NCBI GenBank assembly: GCA_027081065.1 | Contig: JALWLW010000109.1 | Coordinates: 1-36,703 of the forward strand | DNA length: 36,703 bases | Source of the DNA: Campylobacteraceae bacterium | GTDB taxonomy: Bacteria > Campylobacterota > Campylobacteria > Campylobacterales > Sulfurovaceae | Direction: 5' to 3' | Shown here: piece by piece, positions 28,482 to 34,781 of the stretch | How the letters are laid out: each line of letters opens with the position of its first letter | Position numbering within the stretch: the first letter of the stretch is position 1 | The notes under the pieces: model-generated | The model's database searches: none | What the model was told of the DNA's origin: nothing | What the model saw: the letters and a program-made list of their open reading frames with translations, nothing else | Program-made: the position numbers and the translations under genes

Positions 28482-30035
28482 TTATAATCCTGGTGCTTTC
28501 CACATAGATGTCGTTAACCCTCTCTTCACAAGTGTTAACTGACTCTCATAAACGTCAGACCATTTCTCTTCAATGGCATTATACTTAGCAAAATTTAAAC
28601 TATTGGGTTGATACTCTAAATCCCAAACAACCCATGCACCAGCCACCTCTTCTAAAGAAGCATAAAGTCCAACTCCCACCCCAGCAGCCATTGCAGCACC
28701 AAGAGCAGTTGCTTCTTTTACTTTAGGAACTTTAACCCTACACCCTGTGACATCAGCCAATATTTGACACCAAAGCTTCCCCTTACTTGCTCCACCTGCA
28801 AATACAATCTCTTCAACCTTTATGTTACTAAAGGCTTCTATTTTTTTTAAATTAATATTTGAGACCACACATGCATTCTCTTGAAGACTTCTAAACATTG
28901 AAGCTCTATTACAAACTTCAGGGTCTATGGAGAGGTTTATAAACGACGGAGAAGCATGATACCACTCTCCATATTTCATACTATCAGAAAAAATAGGCAT
29001 GATACCATGTGAGCCTACAGGCACAGTTGTAGCTTTCTCTTCTAATACAGTATAGGCATCAATGCCTCTTCTTTTAGCTTCTTCTTTTTCCATCTCGCAA
29101 AAGGCATCACGAAACCAACGCATAATAAGCCCAGAAAAAAAGGTAATGCCCTCTGCTTGAGACAAGCCTTCAACCACATGAGGGTTCACACGTATGCCCA
29201 TATCTTTAGGGGGTTGTACGTTTGACTTTATGTTGACTACTTGTTGCCAAAATGAACCACCAAGAACAGCCACTTGCCCCTCTTTGGTCACACCAAGTCC
29301 AGCAGCACCTAACTGAACGTCACCACCACCCATCACCACTTTTGTGTGAGGTGAAAGTCCAGATGCTTCATTTAGAACATTTCCCATAACCGTACCAACT
29401 TCAAGCACAGGAGGGAAAATATTATCTTTTATGCCAACTTTGGTTGCCATACTGCTAACCCAGTTACGCTCTTTTAGAGAAAATATCCCCGTTGTCCCAC
29501 CATTACTTGGATCAGTAGCAATGACACCTGAGAGTTTTGCTAAAATCCAGTCGCCTATCATAGAGATATTGGCTACTTGTTCATAGACTTTAGGCTTATT
29601 ATTTTTAAGCCATAATATTCTAGGCAATGCACCCAAAGCAAAGGTTTGACCAGAGAGAGCATAAAACTCCTCTTCTACTCCCTCAAAGTTCTCTTTTAAG
29701 TACTTCACCTCATCAGCTGCACGTGCATCAACATTTGCCACAGCCCAAAGCTCATTTCCTTCGGCATCGTAAAGTACAATCCCCTCACGCATGGAAGTAG
29801 CAGAGACTGCGACGATGTCTTCACTTCTAACACCTGAGCGTTTTATCGCTTCTTTAATACACGTAACTGTTATCTCCCAGTTCTTATCTGTATCAAAAGT
29901 CATGGAGTTAGGTACACCCTCCTCTTCAAGGTGTGTCCACTCCTCTTGTGCTACAGCTATTTGATTTCCCTCTGTATCAAAAATTACAGCACGAACGGAA
30001 CCTGTTCCTGCATCTATTGCCATTAAGTAGTGCAT
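28482..30035 (-). CDS. lsrK: Autoinducer-2 kinase (LsrK)
   Basis: A 517-residue FGGY-family kinase that matches E. coli LsrK along its whole length as I recall that sequence. Examples are LMAIDAGTGSVRAVIFD (4-20), SMREGIVLY, NVDARAADEV, GGGDVQLG, SFINLSIDPE, FAGGASKGKLWCQILAD and the very C-terminus RGLTTSMWKAPGL. LsrK phosphorylates DPD, the linear form of AI-2, at C5 using ATP. Here there is no lsr transporter or lsrR beside it. An LsrG-like protein and an aldolase lie upstream and metK downstream. A 54-nt leader with a 7-bp inverted repeat separates it from the aldolase; AAGGA precedes the ATG. Function is assigned with confidence by family, but its use for signalling rather than salvage is open. 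Confidence 0.93.
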   Translation of the reverse strand: MHYLMAIDAGTGSVRAVIFDTEGNQIAVAQEEWTHLEEEGVPNSMTFDTDKNWEITVTCIKEAIKRSGVRSEDIVAVSATSMREGIVLYDAEGNELWAVANVDARAADEVKYLKENFEGVEEEFYALSGQTFALGALPRILWLKNNKPKVYEQVANISMIGDWILAKLSGVIATDPSNGGTTGIFSLKERNWVSSMATKVGIKDNIFPPVLEVGTVMGNVLNEASGLSPHTKVVMGGGDVQLGAAGLGVTKEGQVAVLGGSFWQQVVNIKSNVQPPKDMGIRVNPHVVEGLSQAEGITFFSGLIMRWFRDAFCEMEKEEAKRRGIDAYTVLEEKATTVPVGSHGIMPIFSDSMKYGEWYHASPSFINLSIDPEVCNRASMFRSLQENACVVSNINLKKIEAFSNIKVEEIVFAGGASKGKLWCQILADVTGCRVKVPKVKEATALGAAMAAGVGVGLYASLEEVAGAWVVWDLEYQPNSLNFAKYNAIEEKWSDVYESQLTLVKRGLTTSMWKAPGL

Positions 30036-30058
30036 ATAAAATCCTTATTCAATATAAT

Positions 30059-30075
30059 GTTCGATACAATCGAAC
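30059..30075. repeat. 7-bp inverted repeat between the aldolase and lsrK genes
   Basis: gttcgat (30059-30065) and atcgaac (30069-30075) are perfect reverse complements around a 3-nt centre, within the 54-nt gap before lsrK. It may be an operator for a small dimeric regulator or an RNA hairpin affecting mRNA stability between the two genes. No T tract follows, so it is not a standard terminator. Confidence 0.5.
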
Positions 30076-30089
30076 CTACAGCACAATTA

Positions 30090-31259
30090 TTACTTCAACT
30101 TTGCCTGTTCTAGTTCCCAATACTCCATCTCAAAAGAGTCCTTAAGAGAGATGCTCTCATACCCACCAAGCTTGTCAGCACGAAGTACAGCCATCATGGT
30201 ATGCTCGACAATGTCATTCATCACATTCACCTCTTTCTCACTCTTTCCAAAAAGAAGCACCCCAAAGTTTTTAACCACAGCATAATTTGGTGCAGGGTTT
30301 AGCATAATTTCATCAGAAGCGTAGGTTTCAAAATAGTTTTTATAATCTGCCAAATATTTAGCAAAAGCCTCTTCTAAATTTTCATTGATTACCAAAGGGA
30401 CACGCTTAGTCCTAATGATATGCTCAGGTGTCAAAACCCCACGTGTTGCTTTCATGTACAAATGTTCTTGTGAAGCATAATGTATAGCTAAAGGCGTTTG
30501 ATTGACTTTAATCTCTACCTCATAACCCTTTGCTTCATTTAACAACGCTTGTAATCTATTTATATCTAATGAACCCGTAGGTTCAGTATCACCAAACACA
30601 ACCTCAGCATTCTCTTTCAAAAAATCCTCTGCTTTAGAGACAGCTTCAATCATCTTATCGTAAGAGCTTTTAGCATCGTCATCAAAGGTAAAAATCCCAT
30701 GATTGTGCAAAATAATCCCCTCACAAGCATCCCAATCAAAATCACGCGTCATCTTGTAAATCTCATGAGCCAAAATAAACCCAGGCATAATATAAGGAAC
30801 AATCAAAAAGTTAGGAAAAAGTTTTGCAATGTGTTCTTCCCCATTGACAGAGTTTGAGATGGTCACCACTGCATCGGCATGGGTATGGTCAACCACTTTA
30901 AAAGGAATAAGTGCATGAAGTATCGCTTCAACTGAAGGGTTTGGAGCAGATTTATCAATCATCGCCTCTTTTTGACCAGAGACCATGTCCGTGTCACTAA
31001 GCTCTTCTAGTTTTGCCATCTCTAAAAGAGTTAACATCTTCACAGGTGAAAAGCCTTCTTTTTTAATAGTAAGTAAATCCCAACCAGAACCTTTGACTAG
31101 AAGAATATCTTCTCCATCTATGGTGGTTTTTACCGAGGTATTCCCCCCACCATGAAGTACCAACTCATCAGAACGACCCAATAAGTTTGAAGAGAAGACA
31201 CGCAGTTCTAAATCACTTGTGTAGTTATTCGCCTCCTCGGCTGTCCATAAATTTTCCAA
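30090..31259 (-). CDS. Stand-alone class II aldolase (RhaD/YuxG-type aldolase half)
   Basis: A 389-residue zinc class II aldolase/adducin-fold protein. The metal ligands are visible as His125 and His127 (VDHTHAD) and His187 (LHNHG), with the general acid/base Glu111 (PSVEAILHA). GGGNTSVKT (37-45) and KGSGWDL (56-62) bind phosphate. The sequence follows bifunctional aldolase/short-chain dehydrogenases and stops at EYWELEQAKLK, the linker just before their dehydrogenase domain, which is absent. Relatives cleave phosphorylated keto-sugars to dihydroxyacetone phosphate plus an aldehyde. Between lsrK and the LsrG-like gene, the substrate is inferred to be phosphorylated DPD or its isomer. It starts with TTG, 2 nt after the lsrG-like stop, which suggests translational coupling. 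Confidence 0.85.
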   Translation of the reverse strand: MENLWTAEEANNYTSDLELRVFSSNLLGRSDELVLHGGGNTSVKTTIDGEDILLVKGSGWDLLTIKKEGFSPVKMLTLLEMAKLEELSDTDMVSGQKEAMIDKSAPNPSVEAILHALIPFKVVDHTHADAVVTISNSVNGEEHIAKLFPNFLIVPYIMPGFILAHEIYKMTRDFDWDACEGIILHNHGIFTFDDDAKSSYDKMIEAVSKAEDFLKENAEVVFGDTEPTGSLDINRLQALLNEAKGYEVEIKVNQTPLAIHYASQEHLYMKATRGVLTPEHIIRTKRVPLVINENLEEAFAKYLADYKNYFETYASDEIMLNPAPNYAVVKNFGVLLFGKSEKEVNVMNDIVEHTMMAVLRADKLGGYESISLKDSFEMEYWELEQAKLK

Positions 31260-31261
31260 GA

Positions 31262-31555
31262 CTAACCCAACACTTCTAGTTCATCAGAGTATTTATGCTC
31301 ACAGTAAGGCTCATAACTTGACTTGTAAACAGCATAGTGCGCCGATGCTTTATGTCCATCTAAAGCATCTTCACTCTCCCAAGACTCATATGCCATAAAC
31401 TTTCGAGGGTTATTCTCATACTGAAAAATCTCATAAAAAATCACCCCTTTTTCAGCCTTGCTTGGGGCAACCATTGCTGAGAGGAGCTCTTTCATCTTTG
31501 CTATACTTGCTTCATCATCTTTTGCTATAAATGTAACTCTTTTTGTGATTACCAT
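31262..31555 (-). CDS. LsrG-like antibiotic-biosynthesis-monooxygenase-fold protein
   Basis: A 97-residue single-domain protein of the ABM (YgiN/LsrG) superfamily. The central stretch IFYEIFQYENNP and FMAYESWESEDALDGHKASA, followed by HY, match the pattern of LsrG-type proteins. LsrG isomerises phospho-DPD to 3-hydroxy-2,4-pentadione-5-phosphate before thiolytic cleavage. The small ABM fold is used for many reactions, so the assignment depends on being in one operon with lsrK. I start at 31555 (MVITKRVTF) because GGAG, within an upstream ATG at 31567, sits 6 nt before it. It is the first gene of the run leading through metK into the glycan cluster. Confidence 0.75.
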   Translation of the reverse strand: MVITKRVTFIAKDDEASIAKMKELLSAMVAPSKAEKGVIFYEIFQYENNPRKFMAYESWESEDALDGHKASAHYAVYKSSYEPYCEHKYSDELEVLG

Positions 31556-31578
31556 AATTTTCTCCATATTTTTTATGG

Positions 31579-31584
31579 ATTATA
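31579..31584 (-). promoter_or_regulatory. Extended -10 promoter of the lsrG-aldolase-lsrK-metK run
   Basis: On the minus strand the sequence reads ctttgcTATAAT, a TGN-extended -10 box 23 nt upstream of the lsrG-like start. The same 12-mer serves gltX at 9034. No -35 box is obvious. As no large gap occurs downstream until 14508, this promoter could also drive metK and many glycan genes. Confidence 0.6.
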
Positions 31585-31609
31585 GCAAAGATTACTATTT
31601 TTTTTCTGT

Positions 31610-31615
31610 TATAAT
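31610..31615 (+). promoter_or_regulatory. Extended -10 promoter of the SurA-like gene
   Basis: The plus strand reads tgtTATAAT, a TGN-extended -10 box, 24 nt upstream of the ATG at 31640. AAGGA at 31630-31634 is the ribosome binding site. It is divergent from the lsrG-like promoter, with the two -10 boxes only 25 nt apart. Confidence 0.55.
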
Positions 31616-31639
31616 TATTAAATAATATAAAGGATTAAC

Positions 31640-32545
31640 ATGAAAAAACAATATATAGCCCTCTCTTTAATCACCATTTTAAGTAGTACAAATATACTTC
31701 CTGCAAATGAAACAATTAACCCCTCTGCACCCAAAAGTATAGAAAAGAAAGATACACTTTTAGTCATAGTGAATGGTCATGAGATTTGGGAAAGTTACTT
31801 TGATAAAAGTTTTCAAAAGATGACGGCTAATAACAAAAATAATAAAATAGATGATATTATTAATGCTGAACTTTTAGTTCAATATGCTTCCAAGCAAAAG
31901 CTTTTTCATGATAAAGCACTTAACTTAGAAGTCAAAGCTTATGGAGAAAAGCTAAAAGCAAAAGGTAAAAAATTTACAGATAAAGACTATCGTATGGTTT
32001 TAGGATTAACAGTTATTGACCGTTTATCAGAATCATTAGTTAAAAATGATATAACCGATGAGGAAGTTAACCTATACTATAAACAACGCAAAAAAAACTT
32101 TAAATACCTTCCTTTTGTTGATACCATAGTCCTTACTCTTACTTCAAAAAATGATATAGAAAAAATTTTGAAAATAATGAAAGATGTGAAAGAGTCTGAA
32201 AAGAAAGAAACCTTTTTATCATTCGCAAAAAAATATACAAAAGAAAAAAAAGACACCTATATCAAAAGAGAATATAAATTTGGTTTACCTACAACACCTT
32301 TTACAATAAAACTATTTTCACTAAAGAAAGGAGCTTATACTAAAAATGCTATTGAAATGCCAGATAATACTTATAGGTTAATCTATTGTGTAAATAAAGG
32401 AACTGTTAGTAAAGCTCCAAGTAGAGAAGAACTAGACAAAAATATACGTTTTATTCTAACATATAAAAAGAAATTAGCCTGGGTTACTGAAAAAATTAAT
32501 GAATTAAAGAAAAAATCTAAAATTGAGATAAAAAAGAAATTTTAA
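31640..32545 (+). CDS. SurA/PpiC-like periplasmic chaperone or peptidyl-prolyl isomerase
   Basis: A 301-residue secreted protein. The signal peptide is MKKQYIALSLITILSSTNIL, probably cut after PANE-like residues near 24. A SurA N-like helical region follows (IVNGHEIWESYFDKSFQKM, then INAELLVQYASKQKLF). The link ITDEEVNLYYKQRKKNF (about 140-156) is what usually precedes a parvulin domain. The parvulin-like part (about 160-265) is weakly conserved and may be inactive. The C-terminus is very Lys-rich. It probably helps fold or escort outer-membrane or surface proteins in the periplasm, perhaps the secreted products encoded next to it. The gene ends at a strong hairpin terminator. Confidence 0.65.
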   Translation: MKKQYIALSLITILSSTNILPANETINPSAPKSIEKKDTLLVIVNGHEIWESYFDKSFQKMTANNKNNKIDDIINAELLVQYASKQKLFHDKALNLEVKAYGEKLKAKGKKFTDKDYRMVLGLTVIDRLSESLVKNDITDEEVNLYYKQRKKNFKYLPFVDTIVLTLTSKNDIEKILKIMKDVKESEKKETFLSFAKKYTKEKKDTYIKREYKFGLPTTPFTIKLFSLKKGAYTKNAIEMPDNTYRLIYCVNKGTVSKAPSREELDKNIRFILTYKKKLAWVTEKINELKKKSKIEIKKKF

Positions 32546-32551
32546 GAAAAG

Positions 32552-32587
32552 AAATAACGGAGAGTCTTTTCAAACTCTCCGTTATTT
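32552..32587. terminator. Bidirectional hairpin terminator
   Basis: A perfect 14-bp stem (32552-32565 with 32574-32587) with an 8-nt loop lies between the convergent SurA-like and lipoprotein genes. A-rich DNA precedes it and T-rich DNA closes the right arm, so it can act from both sides. This is the clearest terminator in the window. Confidence 0.8.
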
Positions 32588-32591
32588 AACA

Positions 32592-32822
32592 CTAAGAGCC
32601 TGTAGTAGTAGGAGGCAATAAACTACCAGCTTCAACAGTACTTTCCTCTGTATCAGTTGTTGTATCAGTTGTTGTATCAGTTGTTGTATCAGTTGTTGTA
32701 TCAGTTGTTGTATCAGTTGTTGTATCAGTTGTTGTACTATCAGTTGATGAGGTACTATCACCACATCCTGTAAATGCTGCAATCATTAAAACGATTGCAG
32801 ATAATGTAAGAAATTTTTTCAT
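32592..32822 (-). CDS. Small lipoprotein with Thr-Asp repeat
   Basis: A 76-residue lipoprotein. The signal peptide MKKFLTLSAIVLMIAAFTGC ends at a lipobox Cys20. The mature part is almost wholly low-complexity: seven tandem Thr/Asp four-residue units encoded by a perfect 12-bp DNA repeat at 32651-32734, then EESTVEAGSLLPPTTTGS. There is no catalytic motif. It could be an acidic, possibly glycosylated, surface tether or stalk; this is an inference from composition. It begins 11 nt after the stop of the large secreted protein with AAGGA before its ATG, so it is in the same operon. The opposite-frame Gln/Leu-rich reading of the repeat is not a gene. Confidence 0.75.
   Translation of the reverse strand: MKKFLTLSAIVLMIAAFTGCGDSTSSTDSTTTDTTTDTTTDTTTDTTTDTTTDTTTDTEESTVEAGSLLPPTTTGS
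32651..32734. repeat. Perfect 12-bp tandem repeat (7 units) in the lipoprotein gene
   Basis: Seven identical copies of tatcagttgttg lie head to tail, followed by a degenerate copy. Each unit is four codons, so gain or loss of units changes protein length without shifting frame. Perfect identity points to recent slippage and likely strain variation. Confidence 0.92.
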
Positions 32823-32833
32823 ATTATATTTCC

Positions 32834-34327
32834 TTATTGTTCAGTTGTATAAGTCCAGTTAGTAAGAGCTGTTCCACCTACATCTGAACCTATCATCTCA
32901 GTAACAATTGCTGGAGCAGCTGTTCCAAGTCCACACGCAGCATAACCTGCGATTGAATCATAAGTTCCACCAAGAAGAGTACCTTTTTCAAGATCAGTGT
33001 TTCCTAATACTTCAACTTCATGGATAGCTGGTGTACCAGCAGCACCATTAAATGGAGATGTAATTAATCCAGATCCTCCACCAACAAATTTATTCTCTTT
33101 GTGATCCCAGAAAGCACAATCAATAGTAAATGAATACTCTAAACCTGTTTTAAATGTTGAAGATGCAGCAGGACCAGTCCATAAATTGTCAAGGTTACCT
33201 AATTGAATCAATACTCTTTTTAATGGTTGAGTAATAATCAAGTTATTTGCAACATGTCCACCAGCAGCATTGTTAAACTTGTAGTAGAATCCATTTGTTG
33301 TAAATGCAGTAGCATCTGCATGTATCTTACCAGCTGCAGCAGTTCCATTTGCTTGATAATCTGCTATAGTAATAGTAGTAGTATTTTGATCAAGTCTTCT
33401 ATCTGCTAAACTTGCTGTTTCACCCTCTGTCCAAGCCATAATGTTTCCATCAGTAAAGTTTGTTATTGGTGTTGCATCTAAAATCATATCTCTAGCAGAA
33501 TTTGCATCAGACTCATGCATAACACGAATAGAACCTGTAAGACTAGCAGTTGGATCTTGCCATGCATAACGACCTGTATCAAATGTATCTTTTAAGATAG
33601 GTGCTGTAATACCATTTTTATAAGTACCATTTTCAAAGTTAGCGATACTTCCTGGTCCAAACCCATCTCTCCATGCAGCTCTCTTAAGGTCAAGTAGTTC
33701 ACGATATTCACCAAACATTTCAACATGATTATGGTGTCTGTCAGCTAAATTAGCTTCTAAACTTGAGTTAGTTTCAGCCATAGCATAAATAACAGCATAA
33801 CCAGATTTAGCTTCTGTAAATGGAATAGTTACTGGGTTTGCATCTCCAAATAAAACTTGTGTTTTATCATGCTCACCAGCAGTATTATTATCTTGTGGAA
33901 GAGGAGCAGAAGTTACAACTGAATCTTCATTTAACTCAATTGTATCACCAGAAATTTTAAATGTGAAAACATCGTTAGCCGAAAGATAAATGTTAAAATC
34001 TTTTACCTCTTCTGAACTATCTCCAGAATAAAGTGCTACTTTAGCAACAATACCATTGTCACTATCATTACGTACGTAAAGCTCACTTGACCAACCATCT
34101 TCTTGTGTAAAGTATGGATAGATTAAAGCATCACCATGCTTAATTGTAGCATCAATTGCTAAATCAGCAAGTGTAGACCCCTTAACATTATCAGCAACTA
34201 CAAAAGCATAGTCTCCCAATACTGTTGGCGTTGCAACGATATTTCCTTCGGTGTTTGTATTAAAGGCAGAAGCGCCTGTTGTTAGTATTGCAGCAGCTGC
34301 TGCGATTGACATGATTTGTTTTTTCAT
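32834..34327 (-). CDS. Large secreted protein of unknown function
   Basis: A 497-residue protein with a signal peptide (MKKQIMSIAAAAAILTTGAS, cut near SAFN). After it, YPYFTQEDGWSSELYVRNDS and DFNIYLSANDVFTFKI recall a group of secreted proteins of unknown function in environmental proteobacteria, in which a beta-rich domain starts this way. The rest is acidic and rich in Thr, Ala, Asn and Gly, with no anchor, LPXTG or catalytic motif that I recognise. It may be a surface or extracellular structural protein. I chose the ATG at 34327 because AAGGAG lies 5 nt upstream; an ATG at 34354 would put nine extra residues before the signal. It is followed by the small lipoprotein gene and preceded by a 454-bp gene-free stretch. 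Confidence 0.7.
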   Translation of the reverse strand: MKKQIMSIAAAAAILTTGASAFNTNTEGNIVATPTVLGDYAFVVADNVKGSTLADLAIDATIKHGDALIYPYFTQEDGWSSELYVRNDSDNGIVAKVALYSGDSSEEVKDFNIYLSANDVFTFKISGDTIELNEDSVVTSAPLPQDNNTAGEHDKTQVLFGDANPVTIPFTEAKSGYAVIYAMAETNSSLEANLADRHHNHVEMFGEYRELLDLKRAAWRDGFGPGSIANFENGTYKNGITAPILKDTFDTGRYAWQDPTASLTGSIRVMHESDANSARDMILDATPITNFTDGNIMAWTEGETASLADRRLDQNTTTITIADYQANGTAAAGKIHADATAFTTNGFYYKFNNAAGGHVANNLIITQPLKRVLIQLGNLDNLWTGPAASSTFKTGLEYSFTIDCAFWDHKENKFVGGGSGLITSPFNGAAGTPAIHEVEVLGNTDLEKGTLLGGTYDSIAGYAACGLGTAAPAIVTEMIGSDVGGTALTNWTYTTEQ

Positions 34328-34781
34328 GTTTACTCCTTCGTAAAATTTTTGCAAAAACTTAAAATTAGTAAGTTAACCTCACTCCTTTGGGCTTACATTC
34401 ATAAAATAAAAATTTTAAAAATGCCAAAGAGATAATGTTCATTACAATCAAAGCTTTAAATTGCATGTGACAGTATGTTAACACTATTTTTCTTAAAATA
34501 AAGTGATGTCCTCTAAAAATGCTTCCTATTTTAAAAGCCAATCAACGTTTTTTTTCTAAAGATGTTTTTAAATATTAATTTTTTACATCCTTTCATCAAA
34601 GTACATCAATTTAATGAATTTTCTCAGACATAAAAACTACATAAAAATTCTATTCTACTTCTTCTAAACAGCCATAGAACCATCACTTGTGTAAAAAAAT
34701 CCCTTAAGTGAATCATTTTTAAAATTATCTTTTTTAATTCAAAAAAAACAGATATTTTAGTGCGTTAAATAGTAACATTTT
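34328..34781. other. 454-bp gene-free stretch upstream of the secreted-protein gene
   Basis: Very AT-rich, with many A and T runs and no convincing open frame. It must contain the promoter of the secreted-protein gene and any terminator for the acyltransferase gene. A weak 6-bp inverted repeat (34683-34688 with 34706-34711) is visible, but no T tract makes it a clear terminator. On the minus strand a tiny frame (ATG to TGA, seven codons) with an overlapping GGAG lies about 34390-34413. I cannot identify a known riboswitch. Confidence 0.6.

Noticed and set aside
28482..30035. Rhamnulokinase or xylulokinase as the FGGY kinase identity
   Set aside because: End-to-end similarity to LsrK, including NVDARAADEV and the C-terminal RGLTTSMWKAPGL, fits AI-2 kinase far better than other FGGY kinases.
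30036..30089. Remnant of a dehydrogenase domain after the aldolase
   Set aside because: The gap to lsrK is only 54 nt and contains an inverted repeat and ribosome binding site, with no dehydrogenase-like codons. The aldolase looks naturally separate, not recently broken.
32651..32734. Possible CRISPR array
   Set aside because: The 12-bp units are contiguous with no spacers and lie inside a gene; no cas genes are present.
32582..32782. A Gln/Leu/Ile-repeat open frame antisense-shifted in the minisatellite
   Set aside because: Any 12-bp repeat without stops opens several frames. The lipoprotein frame has a signal peptide, lipobox and ribosome binding site; this one has none.
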